From Candidatus Promineofilum glycogenicum (lineage in GTDB: Bacteria; Chloroflexota; Anaerolineae; Promineifilales; Promineifilaceae), in the NCBI GenBank assembly GCA_016707605.1, contig JADJHJ010000003.1, positions 434,001 to 498,000 on the forward strand: a stretch of 64,000 bases of DNA, read 5' to 3'. Below are positions 1-8,278 of this stretch, one piece after another. The notes below the pieces were generated by a model. The model had not been told where the DNA came from, searched no databases, and saw nothing but the letters and a program-made list of their open reading frames with translations. Positions within the stretch are counted from its first letter, which is position 1; each line of letters starts with the position of its first letter. A program made the position numbers and the translations under genes.

Positions 1-1617
1 CTGGCGCGGGCGGCGCGGCGGGGCGTGGCCGTGACGGCGCTGCTGGAGGGCGCGCCGCCGGGCGGGCTGAGCGACCAGGAGCGCTACATCTGCGGGCTGA
101 TCACGGCCGGCGGCGGGGCGTGCTGGTTCATGGCCGGCGACGACGGGCGGCAAGTCCACAGCCGCTACCGCTACCTGCACGCCAAATACGTGATCATCGA
201 CGACCGCATCGCCGCCGTCAGCAGCGAGAACTTCAGCCCCGATAGCCTGCCCGACGACGACAAGAGCGACGGCACGTGGGGGCGGCGCGGCGTGGTGCTC
301 ATCACCGACGCCCGCGCCGTGGCCGCCCATCTGGCGGCCGTCTTCGCCGACGATCTGGACGCGGCCCACGCCGACCTGCGCCGCTGGTCGGCGGCCGACC
401 CGGTTTACGGCGCGCCGCCGCCCGGCTTCACGCCCATTCTCACCACCGGCGGCATCTCCTACACCGTGCGCTTCCCGGAGCCGGCGGCCTTCTTCGGCGT
501 CCATCGCTTCGAGATCATCCAGTCGCCGGAGAACAGTCTGCGGGCGGGCGATGGCTTGCTGGGGCTGATTGGCCGGGCGGGGGAGGGGGATACGTTGCTG
601 TTCGAGCAACTCAACGAGCGCCCCCACTGTGGGGGGACCAACAGCAACGCGACGGCCGATCCCAATCCGCGGCTGGAGGCGGCGCTCGACGCGGCCCGGC
701 GCGGCGCGTCTGTCTCGCTACTGCTCGATAGCTTCTTCGACGACGCCGGCAGCGCCGTGGGCAATGCCGCGACGTGCGCCTACGTGACCCAGGTGGCCGG
801 GCGCGAGGGGCTGCGGCTGCGCTGCCGGACGGGCAACCCCACCGGGCTGGGCATCCACAACAAGATGGTGCTGGCCCGGATTGACGGCCGCGGCACGATC
901 CACGTTGGCAGCATCAACGGCACGGAGGTGTCGCACAAGGGCAACCGCGAACTGGCCCTGCAGGTGCAGTCGGACGGGGCCTACACCTATCTGGCCGGCC
1001 TCTTCGCCGGCGACACGCCCCAGACGGCGCTCCTGCCGCTGACGCTGGCCGGCTATCAGGGCGCGGCCGGCCATTTGCTCATCAGCGAGATCGTCTACGA
1101 CTCACCGGGGCCGGACGAGGCGGAGTTTGTCGAACTGGTCAACCCGACCGGCGCGCCCATCGACCTGACCGGCTACGCGCTGGGCGACGCCGTCTCGGCG
1201 CTCGACTTCGAGGACATGCGCCACTTTCCGCCCGGCGTGGTCGTGCCGCCCGGCGGGGTGGTGGTCGTAACGTTGAGCGCCGTCGCCTTCCGCGAGGCGT
1301 TCGACGCCGAACCGCAGTTCGAGATCGTCAACAGCGACCCGGCCGTGCCCGACCTGATTGACGACCCGGCCTGGGGCGATCCGGCGGCGCTGTTCCAGTT
1401 GGGCAACGCCGGCGATGAGGTGCTGTTGATTCGCTGGGATGGGCTGGTGGACGTGGTGACGTATGGCAGCGGCTATCACGGCGGGGTGGTCGGCTGTGGG
1501 TTGCTCGTTGCGCCGGAGAGGACGTTGGAGCGGCGGCCATATTGGCGGGATAGCGATAGTTGTCCGGGGGATTTTCGGGGGTGGGCGTTTGCGAGTCCGG
1601 GGGAACCCTCTCCCTAG
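1..1617 (+). CDS. Phospholipase D-like protein with lamin-tail domain (5' truncated by window)
   Basis: The reading frame is open to base 1 and the residues before the first GTG (base 25) look like family sequence, so the true start lies outside the window. Two HxK-type phospholipase D motifs are visible: HAK followed by an IIDDR stretch near bases 178-210, and HNK near bases 856-866 followed by GSINGTE. This is the two-motif arrangement of PLD-superfamily phosphodiesterases. A C-terminal lamin-tail (LTD) domain follows from about base 1075 (LLISEIVYD, EFVELVNPT, DLTGYALGD), as in secreted bacterial nucleases and surface proteins. A secreted hydrolase acting on phospholipid or nucleic acid is likely, but the substrate cannot be read from the sequence. 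The last codons and the TAG stop lie inside a dispersed repeat (1601-1641), so the C-terminus may have been redefined by a repeat insertion. Confidence 0.8.
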   Translation: MARAARRGVAVTALLEGAPPGGLSDQERYICGLITAGGGACWFMAGDDGRQVHSRYRYLHAKYVIIDDRIAAVSSENFSPDSLPDDDKSDGTWGRRGVVLITDARAVAAHLAAVFADDLDAAHADLRRWSAADPVYGAPPPGFTPILTTGGISYTVRFPEPAAFFGVHRFEIIQSPENSLRAGDGLLGLIGRAGEGDTLLFEQLNERPHCGGTNSNATADPNPRLEAALDAARRGASVSLLLDSFFDDAGSAVGNAATCAYVTQVAGREGLRLRCRTGNPTGLGIHNKMVLARIDGRGTIHVGSINGTEVSHKGNRELALQVQSDGAYTYLAGLFAGDTPQTALLPLTLAGYQGAAGHLLISEIVYDSPGPDEAEFVELVNPTGAPIDLTGYALGDAVSALDFEDMRHFPPGVVVPPGGVVVVTLSAVAFREAFDAEPQFEIVNSDPAVPDLIDDPAWGDPAALFQLGNAGDEVLLIRWDGLVDVVTYGSGYHGGVVGCGLLVAPERTLERRPYWRDSDSCPGDFRGWAFASPGEPSP

Positions 1618-1641
1618 CCCTCTCCCAAGGGGCGAGGGGAC
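1601..1641. repeat. Dispersed CCCTCTCCC-type repeat, partial copy
   Basis: A pyrimidine-rich block with CCCTCTCCC units followed by a GGGGCGAGGGGA arm. It is the same family as the coding repeats at 22085-22241. It overlaps the last codons and stop of the phospholipase D-like gene. Confidence 0.7.
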
Positions 1642-1653
1642 AAGAAGACCCTC

Positions 1654-1679
1654 GAAAGCCCTGCGGGGGCAGGGCTTTC
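1654..1679. terminator. Hairpin between convergent genes
   Basis: Perfect 11-bp stem (GAAAGCCCTGC with GCAGGGCTTTC) and a GGGG loop, between the convergent phospholipase D-like gene and nrdR. No clear T-tract follows on either strand, so it may be a weak bidirectional terminator or simply a repeat-derived hairpin. Confidence 0.45.
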
Positions 1680-1731
1680 TCAGGGGGGATAGAGACACGG
1701 CCGGGGGCCGGTGTCGTTGAATGGACTCGTG

Positions 1732-2184
1732 CTACTGTTCGGTTAACAGGCGGTCGATCTCGCCGCGAATCGAGGTCAGGTCGTCCAGGCGCAGGTAGAC
1801 GATGGCGTAGCGCACGTAGGCGACCAGGTCAAGCTCCTTCAGCTTGCGAATGACCATGTCGCCGACGATGCGGCTCTTGACCTCTTCCTGACCCATGCGC
1901 TGCAACTCGGCCTCGATCTCGCCGGCCATGCGCTCGATGTCGGCGGCCGAGATCGGCCGCTTGGCGCAGGCGACGCGGATGCCGCCCAATAACTTCTCGC
2001 GCGAGAACTCCTCGCGCGTGCCGTCTTTCTTGATGAGCAACGGCGTGGCCAGAATCGGCCGCTCGTAAGATGTAAAGCGTTGGTCGCACGACTCGCACAC
2101 CCGCCGGCGGCGCGTGCCGCCCCGCCGGTCGTGGCTGGTGTCAATGACGTGCGTCTTCTCATAGTTGCAATACGGACATCGCAT
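1732..2184 (-). CDS. nrdR: Transcriptional repressor NrdR
   Basis: NrdR is an ATP/dATP-sensing repressor of ribonucleotide reductase genes. The protein starts MRCPYCNY and is 150 residues long, the usual family length. It has an N-terminal zinc ribbon (Cys3, Cys6, Cys30, Cys33) and then an ATP-cone domain from about residue 45. The start at 2184 was chosen over an in-frame upstream start at 2259 because the zinc ribbon begins there and a GGAGGG ribosome site lies just upstream. It is the last gene of the dcw cluster, behind ftsZ, a neighbourhood also seen in other bacteria. A perfect inverted repeat in front of it (2224-2274) suggests autoregulation. Confidence 0.95.
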   Translation of the reverse strand: MRCPYCNYEKTHVIDTSHDRRGGTRRRRVCESCDQRFTSYERPILATPLLIKKDGTREEFSREKLLGGIRVACAKRPISAADIERMAGEIEAELQRMGQEEVKSRIVGDMVIRKLKELDLVAYVRYAIVYLRLDDLTSIRGEIDRLLTEQ

Positions 2185-2223
2185 AGTCCTGCCCTCCGTG
2201 GATGAATGCTGATCGGACAGACG

Positions 2224-2274
2224 GCATATATTGGGCTGGCAAGGGATATCCTGGGCCAATACCCCAATATATGC
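2224..2274. promoter_or_regulatory. Inverted repeat in nrdR upstream region, NrdR-box-like
   Basis: GCATATATTGGG (2224-2235) is repeated as its exact reverse complement CCCAATATATGC (2263-2274), with 27 bp between the arms. Known NrdR boxes are AT-centred ~16-bp palindromes occurring in pairs about three helical turns apart, and the ATATAT cores here fit that layout. Assignment to NrdR is an inference from position and pattern. Confidence 0.6.
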
Positions 2275-2339
2275 TATCGATCAGATTCTACCACGGAGCC
2301 GGCGCACGGCAATGCCCTGGCCCGCGTTGGGCCGCGGCG

Positions 2340-3530
2340 TTATTGCCGTTTACGCAAGAACGCCGGTACTTCCAGATCGTTGAACCGGTAGGCCTCCTGC
2401 TGCTGGCGCGTTTGCTGCTGCGGCTGGGGCCGCGCGGTGGGCGCCTGGCTGGCGGGCGCGCCGACCGAGACGGATTCGCGCGCCGGCGGCCGGTTGGGCA
2501 TCAGGCGCTGCGTCTGGGCGGCGGTGGCCGTCGTCATCTGGCGCATGGGCATCGTGTGCTCGAAGCCGGTGGCGATGACGGTGATGCGAATCTTGTTCGT
2601 CATCTTCTCGTCGATGACCGCGCCGAAGATGAGGTTCACGTCCGGGTGGGCCGTCTCGCGGATGATGGCCGCGGCCTGGTTGATCTCGTACAGCGTCATG
2701 TCCGGGCCGCCGGTGACGTTGAACAGAATGCCGCGCGCGCCGTCGATGGTCACGTCCAGCAGCCGGCTCGACAGGGCTTGCGTGGCCGCGTCGCGGGCGC
2801 GCTCGTCGCCGGAGCCTTCGCCCACGGCCATCAGCGCCGCGCCGCCCATCGACATGATGGTCTTCACGTCGGCAAAGTCGAGGTTGATCAGGCCGGGGAC
2901 GGTGATCAGTTCGCTGATGCCCTGGATGCCCTGGCGCAGGATGTCGTCGGCCATGCGGAAGGAGTCGACCAGCGACATGCGCTTGTCGGCCGTCTCCAAC
3001 AGGCGGTCGTTGGGGATGACGATCAGCGTGTCGACGTGCTCCTTGAGCTGCTCGATGCCCGTTTCAGCCGAGCGCCCGCGCTGCGAACCCTCGAAGGTGA
3101 ACGGGCGGGTGACGACGCCGATGGTCAGCGCTCCGGCCTCGCGCGCGGCGTGGGCGACGATGGGCGTTGCGCCCGTGCCCGTGCCGCCGCCCATGCCGGC
3201 GGTCACGAAGACCATGTCGGAGCCGGTCAGCGTGTGGCGCAGCTCCTCCAGCGACTCCTCGGCCGCGCGCGCGCCCGTCTCCGGGTCGCCGCCGGAGCCG
3301 AGGCCGCGCGTCGTCCGCTCGCCGATGGCGATGCGCACCGGCGCGAGGCTGCCCAACAGCGCCTGCTGGTCGGTGTTGACGGCCACAAACTCGACCCCGG
3401 CAATGTTCTCATTGATCATGCGGTTTACGGCATTGCTGCCGCCCCCGCCCACGCCGACAACTCGAATCAGAGCCGAGCCTTCGGTGGCCGGCATCCGCTG
3501 TGCATCCCTTCCTCTGTAATCCACGTTCAT
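2340..3530 (-). CDS. ftsZ: Cell division GTPase FtsZ
   Basis: FtsZ is the tubulin-like GTPase that polymerises into the Z ring. The 396-residue protein has the nucleotide-binding GVGGGGSNAVNRM stretch near residue 26 and the tubulin signature GGGTGTG at residues 114-120. A variable Gln/Pro-rich linker follows from about residue 340, and the conserved C-terminal peptide DLEVPAFLRK, which docks FtsA and other partners, closes the protein. It lies directly downstream of ftsA with about 110 bp between and ends 155 bp before nrdR. Start ATG at 3530 gives a normal N-terminal extension. Nothing is missing from the family pattern. Confidence 0.98.
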   Translation of the reverse strand: MNVDYRGRDAQRMPATEGSALIRVVGVGGGGSNAVNRMINENIAGVEFVAVNTDQQALLGSLAPVRIAIGERTTRGLGSGGDPETGARAAEESLEELRHTLTGSDMVFVTAGMGGGTGTGATPIVAHAAREAGALTIGVVTRPFTFEGSQRGRSAETGIEQLKEHVDTLIVIPNDRLLETADKRMSLVDSFRMADDILRQGIQGISELITVPGLINLDFADVKTIMSMGGAALMAVGEGSGDERARDAATQALSSRLLDVTIDGARGILFNVTGGPDMTLYEINQAAAIIRETAHPDVNLIFGAVIDEKMTNKIRITVIATGFEHTMPMRQMTTATAAQTQRLMPNRPPARESVSVGAPASQAPTARPQPQQQTRQQQEAYRFNDLEVPAFLRKRQ

Positions 3531-3643
3531 GTCTCTATAACCCCTCTATCTGTAAACTACTAACGGTAAGGCTGTCATGCTGGCCGGCGCGATCTGCGAG
3601 AATCGCGCCGGTGGCCGGGCTGTTGCCCCGCCGCCGGAACCCC

Positions 3644-4891
3644 TTAATCCGGCAACAATGTCCTGATAAGGTTGCCCACCCGCCGGCTCCATTCGCCGGA
3701 GCCGTGGCCGGACAGAAGGCCCGGACGGGCCTGATACCGATGGTGATCCATGCTGGCCCACCGCAGCAGGCCGACGCTGGTGGCGTAGGCCGGGCTGTGC
3801 AGGGAATCGACAAGGCCAACCAGGTTCTTGGGCGTGGCCACCCGGGCGGGCACATTGAGCACGCGCTCGGCAACGTCGGTGATGCCGCGCAGCAGCGCCG
3901 TGCCGCCGGTCAGCACAATGCCGGCCGGCAGCAGCTCGTCGTAGCCCGACTGCTGGATGTCCTTGAGGATCAGGTGGAAGATCTCCTCGACGCGAGCCTC
4001 GATGACCTGGGCCAGGTCTTGCCGGCCGACCTGAATCTTCTCGCCGCCGAACGGCTCGACGGTGAAGACGAAGTCGGGGTCGATCTCCGCCGGACGACAG
4101 TCGCCGTACTGAATCTTGACCTTCTCGGCCGCCTCGTGGGGCGCGCGCAGGCCGATGGCGATGTCGTTGGTGATGTGGTAGCCGCCGATGGGGATGACGT
4201 GGGTGTGCCAGACCGTGCCCTGTTTGTAGAGGGCCAGGTCGGTCGTGCCGCCGCCGATGTCGGCGATGAGCACGCCCATCTCCCGCTCGGCCGGCTCCAG
4301 CACCGCCTCGGCCGAGGCCAGGGCGTTGAGCACCGTCTCCTCGGCGCTGATGCCGACGCTGCCGGCGCAGTGCTGGAGATTTTGCAGCGCCGTCGTGGCC
4401 GCGGTGACGATGTGGGCCTCCACCTCCAGCCGGAAGCCGTGCATCCCCAGCGGCTGGCGCACTCCGGCGTGGTCGTCAATGGTGTAGTGGCGCGGGATCA
4501 GGTGGATGATCTGGCGGTTGTGGGGCACGGGGATGGCCTGGGCCGTCTCCAGGGCGCGGTCAATGTCGGCCGCGGTCACACCCGCGTCATTGCCGCCCCG
4601 GCCGCTGCTGCCGATGGCCACCATGCCGCTGTTGTTGGTCGAGCCGATGTGTTCGCCGGCGATGCTGACCACGGCCTGCGAGAGCCGGTAGCCGGACGTT
4701 TCTTCGGCCGCCTCCACCGCGCGGGCCAGAGCCACGGCCGCCGACGGCACGTCGACGATCATCCCCTTGCGCATCCCGCTCGATGGCTGGACGCCCAGGC
4801 CGATGATCTGTAGCTCGCGGTTGCGCACCGCGCCCACCAGGGCACAGATTTTGGTTGTGCCGATGTCGATTCCGAAAACGATGTCCTCCAT
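3644..4891 (-). CDS. ftsA: Cell division protein FtsA
   Basis: FtsA is the actin-like ATPase that tethers FtsZ to the membrane. The protein begins MEDIVFGIDIGTTK, the phosphate-1 motif of the actin/Hsp70 fold, and contains a second phosphate motif (IADIGGGTTDLA) and the adenosine motif (VLTGGTALLRG). The start at 4891 is preferred over an upstream in-frame start at 4933 because the conserved motif begins there and a GAGGGAAGAAG ribosome site precedes it, giving about 415 residues. ftsQ ends 43 bp upstream of this start and ftsZ follows. The C-terminus is short, and an amphipathic membrane-targeting helix is not obvious beyond the last 20 residues. Confidence 0.97.
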   Translation of the reverse strand: MEDIVFGIDIGTTKICALVGAVRNRELQIIGLGVQPSSGMRKGMIVDVPSAAVALARAVEAAEETSGYRLSQAVVSIAGEHIGSTNNSGMVAIGSSGRGGNDAGVTAADIDRALETAQAIPVPHNRQIIHLIPRHYTIDDHAGVRQPLGMHGFRLEVEAHIVTAATTALQNLQHCAGSVGISAEETVLNALASAEAVLEPAEREMGVLIADIGGGTTDLALYKQGTVWHTHVIPIGGYHITNDIAIGLRAPHEAAEKVKIQYGDCRPAEIDPDFVFTVEPFGGEKIQVGRQDLAQVIEARVEEIFHLILKDIQQSGYDELLPAGIVLTGGTALLRGITDVAERVLNVPARVATPKNLVGLVDSLHSPAYATSVGLLRWASMDHHRYQARPGLLSGHGSGEWSRRVGNLIRTLLPD

Positions 4892-4934
4892 GCGCTTCTT
4901 CCCTCGCGGATAGGCAACCCGCGCTCTACCCACA

Positions 4935-5966
4935 CTACTGCACGGCCCGATAGTAAGGCTTGTGCTGGTTGCTGACGCTGATGTACTGCGGCCGGATGCC
5001 GCGCTCCATCAGTCTGGCTACCACGGTTTCGTAGACGGCCAGCTTCTGGTGCATGTCACCGCCGGTGCCAAAGTAGGCCCGCCAGCCGCGCCCGTCCTGA
5101 TAGCTCAGCCCGCCCGACGGCTGGTAGTAGAGTTGCTCGATGTTGGGCCGCAACTCCCGCAGTTGCAGCGCCCCTTCCAGCACCTCGCGCGGCACAAAGG
5201 CGACCTGGGCCGCCGACTCGTCCGTCGTTGATTGGTCGTCGCCGGCCGCTTGCTCTTCGTCGCCCGTCAACTCCTCATCGCTGACCGCTTGCTCTTCTTC
5301 ACTAGTCCCTAATAACTCATCACTAGTAACTTCCGCCTCTTCACTCGTCGCTCGTAACTCGTCGCTCATCACTTCCGAGATGATATTGAGCAGCCCCACC
5401 GTCTGGGCGCGGGCCGGCGACAGGCCGCCATCTTCGTCGATCCAGTAGGACTCGTCGCCCTCCTGCCAGGTAGCCAGCGGCGGCTTCTCGCGCAGGATGA
5501 TGCTGACGTCGTTGGGCCAATGCAGCGTGACCGTGGCGGTGATGACGCCGCCCATCTGGCCCAGGTGGTCGGCCGCTTCCTGTGGGTCGGCGGCGAAGAT
5601 GTGGCGGCCGGCCAGCCCGCTCTCGGCCACGACGTGGTTGATGTCCAGCGACGCCGCGCCCTCCACGGGGATGTAGTTCAGATAGAAACCTTCGTCGCCG
5701 CCGATAAGGAACAGCGCATAGGCGCACAGCCCCAGCACGGCCAGGCTAATCCAGCGCGTATTCAGGATGACGCCCATCACCCCGGCCAACGGGCGGCGGA
5801 TGCGCTGCTGGCTGTTGCGCCGCTTGCGCTTCTCGGCCGTCTTGCGGGCCGAGCGCACCTCGGGCTTGGACAGGTCGGGCAGCGGCGCGGCCGTGGCGGT
5901 GTTGATGCGGCGCATGGCCGGTTGCTTGCGCAGGCGCGGCTTGGGTTGCTCTTTACGCAGTTTCAT
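4935..5966 (-). CDS. ftsQ: Cell division protein FtsQ/DivIB with acidic repeat insert
   Basis: FtsQ is a bitopic divisome protein. A long basic cytoplasmic N-terminus (residues 1-70, many Arg/Lys) is followed by one membrane segment (about 72-89) and an extracytoplasmic POTRA-like region (about 95-165). Position between ddl and ftsA supports the assignment. Between about residues 197 and 250 there is an unusual Ser/Asp/Glu-rich stretch (repeats of SDEL and TSEE). It is encoded by DNA resembling the heptanucleotide arrays found between genes elsewhere in this window. The family does not normally carry such an insert. The start overlaps the ddl stop by 4 bp, indicating translational coupling. 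Confidence 0.88.
   Translation of the reverse strand: MKLRKEQPKPRLRKQPAMRRINTATAAPLPDLSKPEVRSARKTAEKRKRRNSQQRIRRPLAGVMGVILNTRWISLAVLGLCAYALFLIGGDEGFYLNYIPVEGAASLDINHVVAESGLAGRHIFAADPQEAADHLGQMGGVITATVTLHWPNDVSIILREKPPLATWQEGDESYWIDEDGGLSPARAQTVGLLNIISEVMSDELRATSEEAEVTSDELLGTSEEEQAVSDEELTGDEEQAAGDDQSTTDESAAQVAFVPREVLEGALQLRELRPNIEQLYYQPSGGLSYQDGRGWRAYFGTGGDMHQKLAVYETVVARLMERGIRPQYISVSNQHKPYYRAVQ
5220..5375. repeat. Heptanucleotide-like repeat inside ftsQ
   Basis: Degenerate units such as CTCGTCG, CTCGTAA and CACTAGT lie within the ftsQ reading frame. They resemble the GTTCGTA and TCGCCAC units of the intergenic arrays at 7195-7319 and encode the acidic insert. Confidence 0.6.
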
Positions 5967-7189
5967 GCCGTTACTCCTTCGACCGGCTGCGGGGCCGTTG
6001 GGGAGGCGCGATTCGGGAGAATCGCGCTACGGTCGCTCAGGGCCGTGGGGTCGATGGAGGTCGTCAGGTCGCTCTTCTCCTGTTGACGCTCCAGGGCCAG
6101 TTCGATGAGCCGGTCGAGCAGTTGGCTATAGCTCAGGCCGCTGGCCGCCCACAGCTTCGGGTACATGGAGATGCTGGTGAAGCCGGGTAGGGTGTTGATT
6201 TCGTTCAGGTAGATGTCGCCGCTGTGGTCGTCCAGCAGCAGATCGACGCGGCCCAGCCCGGCGGCGTCAATGGCCCGGTAGGCGCGCACGGCCAGGGCGC
6301 GGATGGCTTCGGACAGCGCCGGCTCCAGTGGGGCGGGGATGATCAGTTCCGACTCTTCTTCGGAGCCGGGCGGCAGCAGGTACTTGGCCACGTAGTCATA
6401 GAACTCGCGCCGCGGCCGAACCTCGCCGACGACGCTGGCCTGCGGCTCGTCGTTGCCCAGCACGGCCACTTCCAACTCGCGGGCGCGGTCGATGCCTTGC
6501 TCGACGACGATGCGCCGGTCGAAGCGCGCCGCCTCGTCCAGCCCGGCGCGCAACTCGGCCCGGTCGCGGCACTTGCTGATGCCGACGCTGGAGCCGAGGT
6601 TGGCCGGCTTGGTGAAGACGGGGTAGGGCAGGGCGGCCTCGACGGCGTCGAGCACCGCGTCCGGGTTGCGCCGCCACTGGCTGCCGCTGAACAGCCGCCA
6701 GGGCAATACGGGCACGCCGTTGGCGGCCATGACGTGCTTGAAGATAGCCTTGTCCATGCCCACGGCCGAGCCGACGACGCCCGCGCCCACGTAGGGCAGC
6801 CCGGCCAACTCCAGCAAGCCCTGCACCGTACCGTCCTCACCGAAGGGGCCGTGGAGAACGGGGAAGATCACGTCCAACTCGGCGATGACCGACAGGCTGG
6901 GCGCGGCGTCCTCGTGCTGGTCGAGCGCCAGCAGGGCCGAGGCCGGGGCGTCTTTGCCGGCCGCCGGTTCGGGCAGCAGCGTCGCCGGTTGGGCGGCGGC
7001 CCCCTCGCTCAGCGCGGCCATGGCGTCGCCGGCCAGCCAGCGGCCGTCCTTGGTGATGCCGATGGGCACGACCTCGTAGCGGTCGGGGTCGAGCGCGGCC
7101 ATCACCGAGCGCGCCGAGCGCAGCGAGACTTCGTGCTCGCCGGAACGGCCGCCGAAGAGGACGCCGATGCGGAGTTTGGATGGTGTCAT
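5963..7189 (-). CDS. ddl: D-alanine--D-alanine ligase
   Basis: Ddl ligates two D-Ala residues with ATP for MurF. The 408-residue protein opens with the family signature VLFGGRSGEHEVSL. It then shows the ATP-grasp pattern: TKPANLGSSVGISK near the middle, EVAVLGND, and the Mg-binding EINTLPGFTSISMYP near residue 340. Length is slightly above the typical 310-370 because of a short loop near residue 80 and a Ser/Pro-rich tail. The 3' end overlaps ftsQ by 4 bp. Upstream is a 130-bp gap filled by tandem short repeats, which separates it from murB. Confidence 0.96.
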   Translation of the reverse strand: MTPSKLRIGVLFGGRSGEHEVSLRSARSVMAALDPDRYEVVPIGITKDGRWLAGDAMAALSEGAAAQPATLLPEPAAGKDAPASALLALDQHEDAAPSLSVIAELDVIFPVLHGPFGEDGTVQGLLELAGLPYVGAGVVGSAVGMDKAIFKHVMAANGVPVLPWRLFSGSQWRRNPDAVLDAVEAALPYPVFTKPANLGSSVGISKCRDRAELRAGLDEAARFDRRIVVEQGIDRARELEVAVLGNDEPQASVVGEVRPRREFYDYVAKYLLPPGSEEESELIIPAPLEPALSEAIRALAVRAYRAIDAAGLGRVDLLLDDHSGDIYLNEINTLPGFTSISMYPKLWAASGLSYSQLLDRLIELALERQQEKSDLTTSIDPTALSDRSAILPNRASPTAPQPVEGVTA

Positions 7190-7194
7190 GAGTT

Positions 7195-7319
7195 AGTAGT
7201 CAGTATCCAGTATCCAGTAGGTCAGTAGGTCAGTAGGTCAGTAGGTCAGTGGTCGTTCGCCACTCGCCACTCGCCACTCGCCACTCTTGGTTCGTAGTTC
7301 GTAGTTCGTAATTCGTAGT
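7195..7319. repeat. Heptanucleotide/octanucleotide tandem arrays between murB and ddl
   Basis: Adjacent short arrays of different units: GTCAGTAG, then TCGCCAC (about four copies), then GTTCGTA/GTAGTTC. The gap holds no gene. The same units recur in other dcw gaps. Confidence 0.9.
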
Positions 7320-8270
7320 TCATTCAAAGGCCCAATCCCCGACCAGTTCCACTTCCAGTTCCATTTCAATGCCGAACTGTTCGCGGACGCTGTTCCAGGC
7401 TTCGGCGATGAGGCCGCGGATGTCTTCGGCCGTGGCTTCGCCGTCGTTGATGAAGAAGTTGGCGTGCTTCTCGGAGATGACCGCGTCGCCGACGCGGAAG
7501 CCCTTCAGGCCGGCGGTGTCGATCAGATAGCCGGCGTAGAAGTTCTCCGGGTTCTTGAACATGGAGCCGGTGCTGGCCCCGCCCGGCTGGCGCTCCTTGC
7601 GGTGGGCGGTGAAGCCTTCGGCGCGGGCGGTCAGCACGTCGACCGCCTCCGGCGTCAGGCGCAACTCGGCCGACAGGACGACGCGCCGCGCCCGGCCAGG
7701 GGCCATGTCGCGCTTCAGCACGCTGCTGCGATAGGCATAGGCCATGTCCTCGCGGTTGTAGACGCGCACGCCGAAGCCTGGTTCCCAGACGGTCGCCGCC
7801 AGCAGCGTCGCTTCCATGTCGGAGCCGTGGGCGCCGGCATTGCCGACCACCGCGCCGCCAATCGTGCCGGGTACGCCGATGGCCCACTCCAGCCCGCCCA
7901 GCCCGCGGCTGATGCACTGGCGGGCCAGGGCCGAAAGGTTGGCCCCCGACTCGGCCACGCAGACGACGCCCGCGCCGCTGTGGCGGAAGCTGACCTTGCG
8001 GGCGCGGTTGAGCACGACCAGGCCGCTGATGCCGGTGTCGGCGATCAGAATGTTGGAGCCGCCGCCGAGGACGAAGTAGGACAGCCCGGCGGCGTAAGCC
8101 ACTTCGACGGCGGCGAGAAGTTCGTCGGCCGAGGCGGCGGTCAGAAACAGCTCGGCCGGGCCGCCGACGCGGGCCGTCGTATGGCGGGCCAGCGGTTCGC
8201 TGATGGCCAGGCGGTCGCCGAACAGGGCGCGCAATCTCTCTACCGTGTGGAGCGTCGTCATGAGTTTCAT
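7320..8270 (-). CDS. murB: UDP-N-acetylenolpyruvoylglucosamine reductase MurB
   Basis: MurB is the FAD enzyme that reduces UDP-GlcNAc-enolpyruvate to UDP-MurNAc. The 316-residue protein carries the FAD-binding features TTARVGGPAE and YFVLGGGSNIL in the first 80 residues, and GVPGTIGGAVVGNAGAHG near residue 135. GGASTGSMFKNP supplies the catalytic serine region, and KHANFFIN lies near the C-terminus. The gap to murC is 8 bp, so the two are probably co-transcribed, and the downstream gap to ddl is filled with short tandem repeats. Start ATG at 8270 gives a normal N-terminus. Confidence 0.96.
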   Translation of the reverse strand: MKLMTTLHTVERLRALFGDRLAISEPLARHTTARVGGPAELFLTAASADELLAAVEVAYAAGLSYFVLGGGSNILIADTGISGLVVLNRARKVSFRHSGAGVVCVAESGANLSALARQCISRGLGGLEWAIGVPGTIGGAVVGNAGAHGSDMEATLLAATVWEPGFGVRVYNREDMAYAYRSSVLKRDMAPGRARRVVLSAELRLTPEAVDVLTARAEGFTAHRKERQPGGASTGSMFKNPENFYAGYLIDTAGLKGFRVGDAVISEKHANFFINDGEATAEDIRGLIAEAWNSVREQFGIEMELEVELVGDWAFE

Positions 8271-8278
8271 AAGCCGGG

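Noticed and set aside
2202..3563. 450-codon plus-strand frame over ftsZ
   Set aside because: Antisense shadow of ftsZ with no recognisable motif.
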